Position numbers and translations under genes: made by a program. Under the pieces are notes generated by a model that saw only the letters and a program-made list of their open reading frames with translations, searched no databases and was not told the DNA's origin. This document shows, in pieces, positions 53,107-62,089 of a DNA stretch of 64,000 nt (positions are counted from its first letter, which is position 1; each line of letters starts with the position of its first letter). Location of the stretch: NCBI RefSeq assembly GCF_030116705.1, contig NZ_JAOTIK010000001.1, forward strand, positions 1,302,001 to 1,366,000, given 5' to 3'. This stretch comes from Streptomyces sp. ML-6 (lineage in GTDB: Bacteria > Actinomycetota > Actinomycetes > Streptomycetales > Streptomycetaceae).

Positions 53107-53350
53107 GGAACCTCCCGTGGACCGACGGGCGGGATCTCCGCCCGGTCTGCCGAGTCCGTGGTAGCAGCAGCCGCCCCCCTGCCGGAAGTGGGCATGCCAA
53201 GTTGCTCCAAAGTCTCCTCCTGTGCGCCCCTTTGATCCCGTGTCATACCCCCGCTCCCCCCTTGCGGGTGACGGACGGATGACGGACAGGGGATGGCGGG
53301 GGCGACGAAACCCGGATGCACCCGCGGTCCCCGTGCCCGATCATGACGCC

Positions 53351-54445
53351 ATGTCCGCCACTCCCGAGTCCGCACTGCCGATCCGGCTCACCGTCGACGA
53401 CGGCGATTCCCCGTCCGATGTCATCGACGCGCTGTTCCTGGGCCGCTTCGCGACGGGCGAGCAGCCGTACTCGCACAGCACCTCCCTGGAACGCGTCAAG
53501 GCCGGTGCCACCCTGCTGCCCCCGTCCGCCAAGGTGCTGCGCGCCGCCCGCGACGACGACCGCAGCGCCACCCTCGCCGAGGGCGACGGCTGGACGCTGC
53601 TCGTCTCCCGCTGGAACCGCGGCGCCGACGTCACCGTCACCGCGACCGGCCCGGAGCTGGCGCAGAAGATCCTCGACCGGGCGACGGACGGGGCCCGGGA
53701 CGAACCGGAACCCCGGCCGGAGAACGTGCCGATGGGCTTCTGGTACACCTCCCCGCGCCGCGGCCCGTACCGCACCACCCGGCAGATCTCCTCCGGCACC
53801 TGGGACGAGGTCCGCGGCAACTACACGGCTCCGGTGGCCCGCGCCATGGACCGGCTGATGACGCTCACGCCCGAGGACGTCGCGGGCCGGCTGCTCCTGC
53901 TGCACGGCCCGCCGGGCACCGGCAAGACGTCCGCGCTGCGCACGCTCGCGCGCTCCTGGCGGGACTGGTGCCAGGTCGACTGCGTGCTCGACCCGGAGCA
54001 GCTCTTCAACGACGTCGGTTATCTGATGAACATCGCGATCGGCGAGGACGACGGCACGGCGAAGGGCCGGTGGCGGCTGCTGCTCCTGGAGGACTGCGAC
54101 GAGTTGATCCGCGGCGAGGCCAGGCACACGGCGGGCCAGGCGCTGTCCCGGCTGCTGAACCTCACCGACGGGCTGCTGGGCCAGGGCCGCAACGTACTGG
54201 TGGGGGTCACCACCAACGAGGACCTGGGGCGGCTCCACCCGGCCGTGGTCAGGCCCGGCCGCTGCCTCGCCAGGATCGAGGTGGGCGCGCTGACCCGTGA
54301 GGAGGCGGTGACCTGGCTCGGCACGGAGGAGGGAATCGGCCGGGAGGGCGCCACGCTCGCCGAGCTGTACGCCCTGCGGCGCGGCAACGGCCCGGCGTCG
54401 GTCCCGAAGCAGGACTCCGGGGCGGACGCGGGCCTGTACCTCTGA
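53351..54445 (+). CDS. AAA+ ATPase with N-terminal DUF5925 domain
   Basis: A 364-residue cytosolic ATPase. The N-terminal part (LTVDDGDSPSDVIDALFLGRF and HSTSLERVKAGATLLPP) matches DUF5925, followed by a linker and an AAA+ core with Walker A LLLHGPPGTGKTS near 180 and Walker B LLLLEDCDELI near 236. Arg-finger-like PGRCLARIEVG follows. Its client is unknown. The ATG at 53351 gives MSATPESALP, the start most consistent with the domain; no strong ribosome site is visible. Its last codons begin a 42-bp tandem repeat. Confidence 0.85.
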   Translation: MSATPESALPIRLTVDDGDSPSDVIDALFLGRFATGEQPYSHSTSLERVKAGATLLPPSAKVLRAARDDDRSATLAEGDGWTLLVSRWNRGADVTVTATGPELAQKILDRATDGARDEPEPRPENVPMGFWYTSPRRGPYRTTRQISSGTWDEVRGNYTAPVARAMDRLMTLTPEDVAGRLLLLHGPPGTGKTSALRTLARSWRDWCQVDCVLDPEQLFNDVGYLMNIAIGEDDGTAKGRWRLLLLEDCDELIRGEARHTAGQALSRLLNLTDGLLGQGRNVLVGVTTNEDLGRLHPAVVRPGRCLARIEVGALTREEAVTWLGTEEGIGREGATLAELYALRRGNGPASVPKQDSGADAGLYL

Positions 54446-54590
54446 GTCCCGCGCCGGGACCGGACGGACGCGGCCCCGTACCTCCAAGTCCTACGCCGGG
54501 GCCGGACGGACGCGGCCCCGTACCTCCAAGTCCTACGCCGGGGCCGGACGAACCCGGGCCCGTACCTCCAAGTCCCGCGCCGGGACAGGG
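54436..54590. repeat. 42-bp tandem repeat spanning the AAA gene stop
   Basis: About 3.7 units of 42 bases, beginning gtacctccaagtcctacgcc and ending cggacggacgcggcccc, at 54436-54477, 54478-54519, 54520-54561 and a partial fourth. The first unit carries the last codons and TGA of the AAA gene (GTACCTCTGA). In the later units that stop has become CCA, so the sequence duplicated outward from the gene end. Confidence 0.9.
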
Positions 54591-54638
54591 CGTGCGGCCC
54601 GGGCCCGGCGCCCCCGGCCGGTGGTGCCCCCGCCGGGA

Positions 54639-55013
54639 TCAGTCCGCGTACGCCGCCCGCACCGCGTCCGCCACCAGGGACAGCGCCTCGTCCCTGGGCA
54701 GGCCCAGCCGCCGCGCGTGCTCCGCGTACTCCTGCGCCGCGGCCGCCGCGTGCCGGTCCGCCGCGTCACCGGCGGCGGCGACGAACGTGCCGTTGCGCCC
54801 GCGGGTCTCGATCACCCCGTCGGTCTCCAGCGCGCGGTACGCCTTCGCGACGGTGTTCGCGGCGAGGCCGAGCTCCTCGGCGAAGCCGCGTACGGTCGGA
54901 AGTCTGAAGCCGACGGGCAGCGCGCCGGAACGGGCCAGTTCGGAGATCCGCGTGCGCAGTTGCTCGTACGGGGCGATGCCGGAGTCCGGGTCAAGGACGA
55001 TCTTCAAAGTCAC
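54639..55013 (-). CDS. YtrA-subfamily GntR regulator
   Basis: A 124-residue short GntR protein. The winged helix reads SGIAPYEQLRTRISELARSG and FAEELGLAANTVAKAYRALE (about 11-68), followed by a short helical tail instead of an effector domain. YtrA-type regulators usually control ABC exporters under cell-wall stress; none adjoins here. GTG at 55013 follows GGGGGAGAATCGGGAC; an upstream in-frame GTG at 55031 would lie on top of that ribosome site. It is divergent from the acetyltransferase gene at 55097. Confidence 0.85.
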   Translation of the reverse strand: MTLKIVLDPDSGIAPYEQLRTRISELARSGALPVGFRLPTVRGFAEELGLAANTVAKAYRALETDGVIETRGRNGTFVAAAGDAADRHAAAAAQEYAEHARRLGLPRDEALSLVADAVRAAYAD

Positions 55014-55096
55014 GTCCCGATTCTCCCCCACGCCGTCCCCGGCGGCGCCGGAAATTCAGGGGCGGGCCCCGGCGTCCCGCGCGTAGCGTCCGGTTC

Positions 55097-56017
55097 ATGA
55101 CTGTCACCGTTCGCGACTTCCGGCCGGCCGACGCGGAGGACTGGGTACGGATCCGGCGCGCCGCACTTCCCTGCATGGTGACGACGCCCGAGCACGTCGT
55201 CCACGGCCTGTCCCGCGCCCATCCCGACAAGCGCTACCGGCTGCTGGTGGCCGAGGAGGACGGGCAGCTCATCGGCACCGCGCAGGTCGGCCTCGCGTAC
55301 GACAGCCCCGAGCCCGGCCAGGGGTTCTGCAATCCGTACACCCACCCGGAACACACCGGGCGCGGGGCGGGCGCGCTGCTGCTGGCAACGGCCGAGGAGC
55401 ACCTGGCCCGGGAGGGCGCGACCACGGTCCACGCCTGGGTGCTCGACGCGCCGGCGAACCGCGCCTTCGCCGAGAGGCGCGGCTACGTGCCGAGCCGTTC
55501 GGCGCACTTCCTCCACCTCGACCTGGCGGGCGGGGACCTGCCGCCCCGGCAGGAGCCCCCGGCGGGGGTGGAGTTGCGCACCGCCGCGGACTTCGCGGAC
55601 GATCCGCGTCCGCTCTTCGAGCTGGACGCCGAGACCGCGGCCGACGAGCCCGGCGACATCCCGGCCGAGCTGACCGACTACGAGGACTGGCTCGACCACA
55701 CCTGGAACCTCCCCCTGCTCGACCACGAACTGACCACGGTCGCAGTGGCCGACGGTGAGCCGGCGGCGTTCAGTCTCGCGGAGACCGACGGCCTGACCCG
55801 GTACATGTCCGGCATGACCGGGACCCGCCGGGCACACCGCGGCCGGGGCCTGGCCAAACTCGCCAAGAACGACTCGCTGCACCGGGCCCGCGCCGCCGGG
55901 TACACGGACGCGTACACCGGCAACGACACGGCGAACGGCCCGATGCTGGCGGTCAACCGGTGGCTCGGCTACGGGGTCTGCGCCACGGAGGTGCGGTATG
56001 TCCGCGGCCTCGGCTGA
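55097..56017 (+). CDS. GNAT-family N-acetyltransferase, two-domain
   Basis: A 306-residue protein with two GNAT folds. The first is complete: RDFRPADAEDWVRIRRAA, then the acetyl-CoA-binding HPEHTGRGAGALLLATAEEHL (about 79-99) and NRAFAERRGYVPS. The second half has TGTRRAHRGRGLAKLAKNDSLHRA, also an acetyl-CoA loop. It likely acetylates a small amine or peptide; the target is unknown. It overlaps the DUF402 gene by 20 bases. Confidence 0.88.
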   Translation: MTVTVRDFRPADAEDWVRIRRAALPCMVTTPEHVVHGLSRAHPDKRYRLLVAEEDGQLIGTAQVGLAYDSPEPGQGFCNPYTHPEHTGRGAGALLLATAEEHLAREGATTVHAWVLDAPANRAFAERRGYVPSRSAHFLHLDLAGGDLPPRQEPPAGVELRTAADFADDPRPLFELDAETAADEPGDIPAELTDYEDWLDHTWNLPLLDHELTTVAVADGEPAAFSLAETDGLTRYMSGMTGTRRAHRGRGLAKLAKNDSLHRARAAGYTDAYTGNDTANGPMLAVNRWLGYGVCATEVRYVRGLG

Positions 56018-56492
56018 GACCTCGCTGACGGTCGCCCTGGTGAAGGCCGGGCGGGCCAAGATCAGCTATCCGGCGGACGTGGTCCGCGACGACGGCGTCC
56101 GGGTGACGGTGCGGGCGCCCTGGGCGGCGCCCGGCGTGCGCGACTTCGGCTTCGTGCGGTTCGAGCCGGGCGACGTGTTCACCGAGCACTACTGGCGCGA
56201 CCGGTGGTACGCGGTGAAGGAGGTCCGTTCCGGCGCGGGCGTGCTCAAGGGCTGGTACTGCGACGTCACCCGCCCCGCCGTGCTGCGGGACGGCCGGCTC
56301 CTGGTGGAGGACCTGGACCTCGACCTGTGGGTGTCGGCGGACGGCACGACCGTGCTGCGGCTGGACGAGGACGAGTTCGAGCAGAGCGGTCTGGCCGGAC
56401 GCGACCCGGCGGCGGCCGGCGCGGCCCGGAAGGCGCTGGACGAACTGGAGCGGCTGGCCCGCGCGGAGGGCCTCGCACCGCTGCTGGCCTGA
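55998..56492 (+). CDS. DUF402 domain protein
   Basis: A 164-residue protein with the DUF402 features EHYWRDRWYAVKEV near 55-68, LKGWYCDVTRPAVLRDG near 76-92 and LDLDLWVSADGTTVLRLDEDEF. Characterised DUF402 relatives (FomD-type and others) are metal-dependent nucleotide hydrolases, so a nucleotide substrate is possible. Its start lies inside the acetyltransferase gene (20-base overlap), so they are expressed together. It ends 61 bases before the convergent fusion gene. Confidence 0.85.
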   Translation: MSAASAETSLTVALVKAGRAKISYPADVVRDDGVRVTVRAPWAAPGVRDFGFVRFEPGDVFTEHYWRDRWYAVKEVRSGAGVLKGWYCDVTRPAVLRDGRLLVEDLDLDLWVSADGTTVLRLDEDEFEQSGLAGRDPAAAGAARKALDELERLARAEGLAPLLA

Positions 56493-56553
56493 CGGCCCGG
56501 AGCACCGCGACCCGGCGGGCCCGCGCCGCCCAGCCGGCCGGGTCCGGGCCCGG

Positions 56554-58104
56554 TCAGTCGCGGCGCCGCGCCCAGACGTCGGCGTACGGATCCGGTTCCA
56601 CCCGTGCCGGGCGGGGCTCCCGGCGCCCCCCGGCGACCAGCTCCACCTCGTACCCCGCGGCGTCCTCCAGATAGGCGGCGACGTGCTCCTCGCCGCCCGC
56701 GTGCGGATAGCGGTCCGCGAAGAGCGGCCGCCAGCCGTGCTCCGGGGCCCGCGCCACCAGGGCGTCGAGGGCGGCCCGGTCCCGGACGTGGAACGCGAGG
56801 TGGTTGAGTCCGGGGCGGCGGCGGTCGTACGGCTCCGGGAGCAGGTCGGGCGACTGCTCGACCACCACGTAGCTCTCGCCGCGCCGCCAGCTGCGCCCGT
56901 GCTCCCAGCGCTGGTACGGGACGTGGCCCAGCTCGCCGAGCAGCCAGCCCCACCCCCGCTCGGCCGCCGCCAGGTCGGGCACCCACAGCTCGATGTGGTG
57001 CACCCCGCCGGTGCCGGCCCGCCCGGCCGGCAGTGCGACGGCCCGGCTCGCGCCGTGCGGCCGGTGGGCCACGGAGTCGCCGTCCTCGTGCCAGTGGATC
57101 AGGAAGTGCTCCCCCGCGCGGTATCCGTCGAGCCCCGCCCGGCAGTAGGCGACCATGTCGTCCGGGAGGTCGTCCAGCGGGAACCACCTCAGCTCGGAGC
57201 ACTTGTCCGGCTCGCGGTTGTGGGGTTCGCGGTCGGGGTCGTACTCCGCCTCGAAGAACCAGCCCGTCCTGGGGGTGCCGCCGGGGCCCCGGTGCTGCAT
57301 GACCAGGGCGACCCGCAGCTCGTCCGGGGCGAGTTCGAGCCCGATCTCCTCGGCGGCCTCGCGGATCATCGCCTCGCGGACGTCCTCGCCGTCCTCGACG
57401 TGTCCGGACGGGCCGTTGAACAGCCCGTCCGCGTACCCCGTGTTGGCGCGGCGGGCGAGCAGGACCTCGGAGCCCCGGCGGAGGATCAGGTGCACGTCGA
57501 CGACCTCGGTGTGCCGGTGCGGCGGCACGGCGCGGGCCACCAGGGCGTAGCGCTCGTCGTGGACCCGCTTGCCCCAGAGGTCCGGATCGTCGGAGAGCCG
57601 CTCGTGGTGGACGCGCTCGGTGAATTCCGAGAGCAGCCCGGTCAGGGTCTCGGCGGAGACTCCGACGTCGTTCCAGACCCCTTCGATCAGGATCAGCCGG
57701 CCGCCGGGCCGCAGCAGGCCGAACCAGTGGCGCAGGGCCGCCGCCGGATCGGGCAGCAGCCACACCACGTGCCTGGCCAGGATGACGTCGAACTGCCGTC
57801 TGCCGACCGGCGGCCGGGCCGCGTCGCCGAGGAGCACCCCGGTCCCCGTCCCGGCGAGCTTGGCGCGCGCCTGCTCCACCATGCGCGGGGACCGGTCGAG
57901 GGCCGTGACCCGGTGGCCCTGTCCGGCGACGAGGAGGGAGAGGCTTCCGGTGCCGCACCCCAGGTCCAGCACCTCGGAACGCTGCTCGGGCAGCCAGCTC
58001 TCCATCCGCCGCGCCCAGGCGTGCCGGACCACCGGGTCGAGCAGGCCGTGGTCGGGTTCCTCGTCGAAGGAGTCGGCCGCGGAGTCCCAGTCGATCGTCG
58101 TCAT
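56554..58104 (-). CDS. Methyltransferase-NUDIX-VOC three-domain fusion protein
   Basis: A 516-residue cytosolic fusion. Domain 1 (about 1-190) is an SAM methyltransferase: VLDLGCGTGSLSLLVAGQGH near 45-64 and ARHVVWLLPDPAAALRHW. Domain 2 (about 205-350) is a NUDIX hydrolase with the box GHVEDGEDVREAM then IREAAEEIGL near 240-260. Domain 3 (about 375-505) is a VOC/glyoxalase domain with VHHIELWVPDL, GLNHLAFHVRD, EEHVAAYLEDAAGYEVEL. The frame is continuous. Separate genes for each are common; this joint order is unusual. The substrate is unknown. A hairpin upstream (58218) marks the end of the lipase transcript. No clear ribosome site precedes the ATG. Confidence 0.85.
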   Translation of the reverse strand: MTTIDWDSAADSFDEEPDHGLLDPVVRHAWARRMESWLPEQRSEVLDLGCGTGSLSLLVAGQGHRVTALDRSPRMVEQARAKLAGTGTGVLLGDAARPPVGRRQFDVILARHVVWLLPDPAAALRHWFGLLRPGGRLILIEGVWNDVGVSAETLTGLLSEFTERVHHERLSDDPDLWGKRVHDERYALVARAVPPHRHTEVVDVHLILRRGSEVLLARRANTGYADGLFNGPSGHVEDGEDVREAMIREAAEEIGLELAPDELRVALVMQHRGPGGTPRTGWFFEAEYDPDREPHNREPDKCSELRWFPLDDLPDDMVAYCRAGLDGYRAGEHFLIHWHEDGDSVAHRPHGASRAVALPAGRAGTGGVHHIELWVPDLAAAERGWGWLLGELGHVPYQRWEHGRSWRRGESYVVVEQSPDLLPEPYDRRRPGLNHLAFHVRDRAALDALVARAPEHGWRPLFADRYPHAGGEEHVAAYLEDAAGYEVELVAGGRREPRPARVEPDPYADVWARRRD

Positions 58105-58217
58105 GGGTCGATCGTGCCAGCCACCACCGACAACGGCGCCCCTCCGGAGGGATCGCGTTCGGCTCTCGGTGGTGAATCCGGGCGCACGGGCCGCCCGGGC
58201 GGCGCCACACCGGCTCA

Positions 58218-58261
58218 CGGTGGTACGAGAGGCGCGGCCGGACCGGCCCCTCGTACCACCG
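58218..58261. terminator. Large hairpin, probable lipase-gene terminator
   Basis: Perfect 12-bp arms CGGTGGTACGAG / CTCGTACCACCG enclose an inner stem GGCCGG-a-CCGGCC. It follows the lipase stop at 58306 on the minus strand and precedes the fusion gene start at 58104. Confidence 0.75.
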
Positions 58262-58305
58262 CGGGTGCGACCGCTCGTCACCGGCGCACGGAGCGCCCCC
58301 GCGTC

Positions 58306-59199
58306 CTAGCCGATGACCGAGGCGCAGGTGGTGGGGGTGGCGTGTGCCGGGTCGAGGGCGTTCACCACCTCGTGGTAGGCGATCCGGTCGATGGTGCCGA
58401 TCGCCACGTGCTCGGAGAGGTCGAGCGGGCACAGGTCCTGGAGCAGGACGTTGCGCACGTTCGGCCCGTCCAGGAACTGCGTGCGGTACGGGGTCACGAC
58501 CTCGTCGTACCGGGTCGCGATGACGGTGTACTTCACACCCGGCACGGTGTCGCCGCCCGCGTTGAGCCTGGTCATGAACGGGGAGCCCGCCACCTGGTCG
58601 GCGAGGCCGGGGGTGTGGGCGTTCAGCAGGTCCTCGGCCCCGGGGAAGTAGGGCAGCAGCTTCGTCAGCCCGAGGAGGGTGGTGCCGTGGTTGTCGGGGG
58701 CGAGCCCGATCAGGGCGTTCACCTTGGCGGCACCGCCGAGGAACTTCAGGTAGTGATTCGGCATCATGCCGCCCTGGGAGTGGCCGACGAGGTCGACCTC
58801 GGGGGCGCCGGTGGCGGCGAGCACCTCGTCGACGAACGTGGCGAGCTGACCGGCCGACTCGTCGATCGGGCCGAGGCCGTGGAAGAACGGCACGCCGGGC
58901 AGTTGACCGTAGTCGAGGGAGTAGACGCAGTAGCCCCGGTTGACCAGGTAGGGCGCGAGGACCAGCCAGTTGTCGATGGAGTTCCCGAAGGTTCCGTGGA
59001 CCAGGACGACCGGGCGGGGGTGGGCTGCGGAGGGCTTGCAGGAGTAGTCGTTCCAGCCGCGGGAGGTGGCCGTGGCGGCGGTGGGGGCGGCCGCGGCCGC
59101 GGTGGTCGTGGAGGTGGCGACTGCGGCGACGGCGAGGAGCAGTGCGGCGAGGGTCCTGCGCGCACGTGGGGGGCGCGACGCACGGTTCCGGGGCAGCAT
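58306..59199 (-). CDS. Secreted alpha/beta-hydrolase lipase
   Basis: A 297-residue exported lipase. A signal peptide with an Arg-rich start (RASRPPRARRTLAALLLAVAA) precedes the fold. The oxyanion segment is VVLVHGTFG near 80; the nucleophile elbow is LVGHSQGGMM near 153 with Ser near 155. The catalytic Asp and His are in PLDLSEHVAIG and the following AYHEV. Class I.1/Streptomyces-type triacylglycerol lipase. The start at 59199 follows AAGGAGACCTCACG, a strong site, so longer starts are rejected. Two TTAC-N6-GTAA sites precede it. Confidence 0.9.
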   Translation of the reverse strand: MLPRNRASRPPRARRTLAALLLAVAAVATSTTTAAAAAPTAATATSRGWNDYSCKPSAAHPRPVVLVHGTFGNSIDNWLVLAPYLVNRGYCVYSLDYGQLPGVPFFHGLGPIDESAGQLATFVDEVLAATGAPEVDLVGHSQGGMMPNHYLKFLGGAAKVNALIGLAPDNHGTTLLGLTKLLPYFPGAEDLLNAHTPGLADQVAGSPFMTRLNAGGDTVPGVKYTVIATRYDEVVTPYRTQFLDGPNVRNVLLQDLCPLDLSEHVAIGTIDRIAYHEVVNALDPAHATPTTCASVIG

Positions 59200-59297
59200 C
59201 GTGAGGTCTCCTTGCGGCTCAGGGGAGTTTCGACGTCTGTGCACCCTGCGGCCCGGACCACAAGTTCTGACACTGGCTCTGCTTGCTCCGTGCCAAA

Positions 59298-59339
59298 TTA
59301 CGCGCCGGTAAGGTGGCCTGGGAAGTTACGTGTCGGTAA
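59298..59339. promoter_or_regulatory. Two tandem TTAC-N6-GTAA operator-like sites
   Basis: TTACGCGCCGGTAA (59298-59311) and TTACGTGTCGGTAA (59326-59339) lie 28 bases apart in the divergent spacer between the lipase (59199) and the DUF3533-like gene (59457). Each is a palindrome at its ends. They resemble a TetR-type or fatty-acid regulator operator; no obvious local regulator is present. Confidence 0.6.
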
Positions 59340-59456
59340 AAAGTGTCGGCGTGTCAGTCCGGCGGGACGGAACCGTACGGACGCCCCCGGCCCCGCGGTC
59401 CGCCATCCGGCCCAGTTCCGACTGCACGAACGGCCGATGCCCCGGAACGTGGGGAC

Positions 59457-60494
59457 ATGACTTTCGTCGACGAGGTGAAGAACGCCGTCACCCCACGGGC
59501 CGCGCTGCTCGTCATCGGTGTGCTCGCACTGCAGTTGCTGTTCATCACGTCCTACGTCGGGGCGCTGCACAAGCCGAAACCGACGGACGTGCCCTTCGGC
59601 GTGGTCGCACCCCAGCAGATGTCCGCCCGGCTCACGGCCGACCTGGAGGCGCTGCCCGGCGGTCCGCTGGACCCCCGTCCGGTCGCCGACGAGGCCGCGG
59701 CCCGCCGGCAGATCCTCGACCGCGAGATCGACGGCGCCCTGGTCGTGAACCCCACCGGCACCACCGACACCGTCCTCGTCGCCTCCGGCGGCGGCACGGC
59801 CATGGCCGACACGCTGACGCGGATCATCACCGAGGTCGACCGGACGCAGCAGCGCACGGTACGCGCCGTGGACCTGGCCCCCGCCTCCGGCCAGGACTTC
59901 AACGGGATCTCGTCCTTCTACCTGGTCGTGGGCTGGTGCGTGGGCGGCTACCTCTGCGCCTCGATCCTCGCGATCAGCGCGGGCGCCAAGCCCGCCAACC
60001 GCCGGCGCGCGGTGATCCGGACCGGTGTCATGGCGCTGTACTCGATCGTGGGCGGGATCGGCGGCGCGCTCATCATCGGCCCGGTCCTCGGCGCCCTGCC
60101 CGGAAGCTTCTGGGGCCTGTCGGGGCTGGGGGCGCTGACCGTCTTCGCGGTCGGCATGCTCACTCTCGCCCTCCAGGCCCTCACCGGCATCGTCGGCATC
60201 GGCCTGGCCGTCCTGATCGTGGTGATCGCGGGCAACCCGAGCGCCGGCGGCGCCTTCCCGCTGCCGATGCTGCCGGACTTCTGGCGGGCGATCGGCCCCG
60301 CCCTGCCGCCCGGCGCGGGCACCTGGGTGGCGCGCTCGATCGCCTACTTCAAGGGCAACGCGATCACCGGTCCCCTGCTGGTGCTCTCCGCGTGGGCGGT
60401 GGCGGGCACCGCCGTCACCCTCCTGGTCGCCGCGCGCCGCACCCCGGAGGAACTCACCGGCGACCACCCCGCCATCGGCTCGGTCGTCGACTGA
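59457..60494 (+). CDS. DUF3533-like / ABC-2-like membrane protein
   Basis: A 345-residue membrane protein. One N-terminal helix (ALLVIGVLALQLLFITSYVGAL, about 15-36) and a large outside domain (about 37-155) precede about five C-terminal helices (FYLVVGWCVGGYLCASILA, TVFAVGMLTLALQALTG). This is the layout of DUF3533/YhgE-Pip-like and ABC-2 permease proteins that work without a known ATPase. It is divergent from the lipase with two shared operator-like sites. The ATG follows GGGGAC. Function unknown. Confidence 0.75.
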   Translation: MTFVDEVKNAVTPRAALLVIGVLALQLLFITSYVGALHKPKPTDVPFGVVAPQQMSARLTADLEALPGGPLDPRPVADEAAARRQILDREIDGALVVNPTGTTDTVLVASGGGTAMADTLTRIITEVDRTQQRTVRAVDLAPASGQDFNGISSFYLVVGWCVGGYLCASILAISAGAKPANRRRAVIRTGVMALYSIVGGIGGALIIGPVLGALPGSFWGLSGLGALTVFAVGMLTLALQALTGIVGIGLAVLIVVIAGNPSAGGAFPLPMLPDFWRAIGPALPPGAGTWVARSIAYFKGNAITGPLLVLSAWAVAGTAVTLLVAARRTPEELTGDHPAIGSVVD

Positions 60495-60648
60495 TCCCAC
60501 GGCCCGGCGACCCCCGCGCCGACGTCCGGCCCGACCTCGATCGGAAAGAAAGTCCTGGCCGATCGGGGGAAGGAGGGCTACGCTGCCCCGCGATGACCAC
60601 TTACTCTCTCTGCAGATTGGGGGACCCGTCCGCGCAAGGTGAGTGCTG

Positions 60649-62037
60649 ATGCTCACTCAGGACGCGAACGGGGATTCCCGGCTTTCCTTCTGGCGGCGCG
60701 TGCGCGAGTTCGCCGTGCCGCCTTCCATGATCGAGACCGCGAGCGCCCGCCGCCGGGCCGGCGACTGGGCGGGGGCGTGTGCCGCCGCGGGCATCGACGT
60801 CGACCTCAGCCCTCGGTCCGTGGCACGCACCCACGGCCGGGAACTCGCCTCCCGGCTCCGGGACGATCTGCGCCATCTGGCGCCCGACCTGTTGCGCTGG
60901 CACATGCCGAGGATCGCTCCTCGCGGGCTGCTGCGACCGGGTCTGACGATCACTCTGGCCCGGTACGGCACCGAGGGGCCCGACGGCGTGCGCCCGGTGC
61001 ACCTGGTGGTGCGGACCCCGCCCGCCTGGGCGGACGCCGGCCAGCGGGTCGGCCTCGCGCTGTGGGACGGCTCCGGGGACGGTCCCCGCCGCCACCCGCA
61101 CCACCGCCCGAACCCCCGGTTCCGCCTCGACCTGCACCGCCACCTGTGGGATGCCCGCCGGGCCGACGAGCTGCGGGTCCGGGCCGGGGTCGGCCCACCG
61201 CCCTCCGACGCCCCGCCCCCGGTGCACCCGGAGGTGTCGGCGGCGGTGCCGCCGGGGCGTCACTGCGCCGTCGACCGGTGGGCGGCCGAGGCACGGATCC
61301 TGCTCCGTGCCGAGGGGCGGTCCGCGGGCCCCGTCGCCGTACGCCTCGGGGGCCGGCACCGGCTGCTCCTGGACCTGGCCGCGGAACGGGACGGCCACGG
61401 GCCGCCCGCGCTGCGGCTCGCGGGCGGGGCCGACGGTCCGTCCGCACCGCCGGTCCTGCCCGACGCGGCGACCTGGACGCTGCCCGACCTCGAACTGATC
61501 CGTACCGGTGCGATCGGGGCCGACCGGCTGCACCCGCTGGTCGTCGCGGCCCTGATGCCGGATCACGCCCCGGCCGCCGCAGCCCGGCCCCCGGACCCGG
61601 CGGGGCAGCCGCGACTCGTGGACTGCCGGGGCGACCGGCACCGGATCGGCCTGGTCGACGGGGTGCTGGTCCCGCTGGACCACGACCCGGCCGAGATCCG
61701 CCGGGAGGAGCTGCTGGTCGCCCTGACCGGCACTCCGCTGCCCTGTCTGCGGGCCATCGACGAGGCGCACCGCCGCCCGGACTGCCTCACCGGCGTGCGC
61801 GAACGCCTGGACCACGGCGACATCGCCGGTGCGCTGGCCGTCGTCGAGGGTCTGCTGGGCCCCGGCGCGCTGCTGCGCAGCGGCGAACTGCGGGACGAGT
61901 TGGAGGAAGCCGCGCGGCGGCGGATCACCTACGGGCTGTTCCGGGCGGGCCTGGCCGAAGGGCCCGACCGCCTCCATCCGTACCGCCATCGCCCCCGGCA
62001 CCGCCGCGCGCACCCGCGCGACGCGGCCCTTCGCTGA
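60649..62037 (+). CDS. Conserved hypothetical protein of the MoxR/metallopeptidase module
   Basis: A 462-residue soluble protein I do not recognise. The N-terminal SFWRRVREFAVPPSMIETASARR then GDWAGACAAAGIDVDL looks like a helical domain; the rest is rich in Arg/Pro and ends in an Arg/His tail (HRPRHRRAHPRD). It starts 9 bases after AAGGTGAG. It is the first of three genes ahead of a MoxR ATPase and a HExxH protein, in the same order as I recall in other streptomycetes. Perhaps a substrate or adaptor for the ATPase; that is inference. Confidence 0.65.
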   Translation: MLTQDANGDSRLSFWRRVREFAVPPSMIETASARRRAGDWAGACAAAGIDVDLSPRSVARTHGRELASRLRDDLRHLAPDLLRWHMPRIAPRGLLRPGLTITLARYGTEGPDGVRPVHLVVRTPPAWADAGQRVGLALWDGSGDGPRRHPHHRPNPRFRLDLHRHLWDARRADELRVRAGVGPPPSDAPPPVHPEVSAAVPPGRHCAVDRWAAEARILLRAEGRSAGPVAVRLGGRHRLLLDLAAERDGHGPPALRLAGGADGPSAPPVLPDAATWTLPDLELIRTGAIGADRLHPLVVAALMPDHAPAAAARPPDPAGQPRLVDCRGDRHRIGLVDGVLVPLDHDPAEIRREELLVALTGTPLPCLRAIDEAHRRPDCLTGVRERLDHGDIAGALAVVEGLLGPGALLRSGELRDELEEAARRRITYGLFRAGLAEGPDRLHPYRHRPRHRRAHPRDAALR

Positions 62038-62089
62038 ACCGGCGCCCGCCGGCCCCGTACATCCACCACGACTCCGAAGGTGATCAGCC

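Noticed and set aside
54436..54590. CRISPR array
   Set aside because: The units are directly adjacent without variable spacers and one contains the stop of the AAA gene, so it is a plain tandem repeat.
58218..58261. Inverted repeat as the end of a mobile element
   Set aside because: There is only one copy, no transposase and no target duplication; its place after a stop codon fits a terminator.
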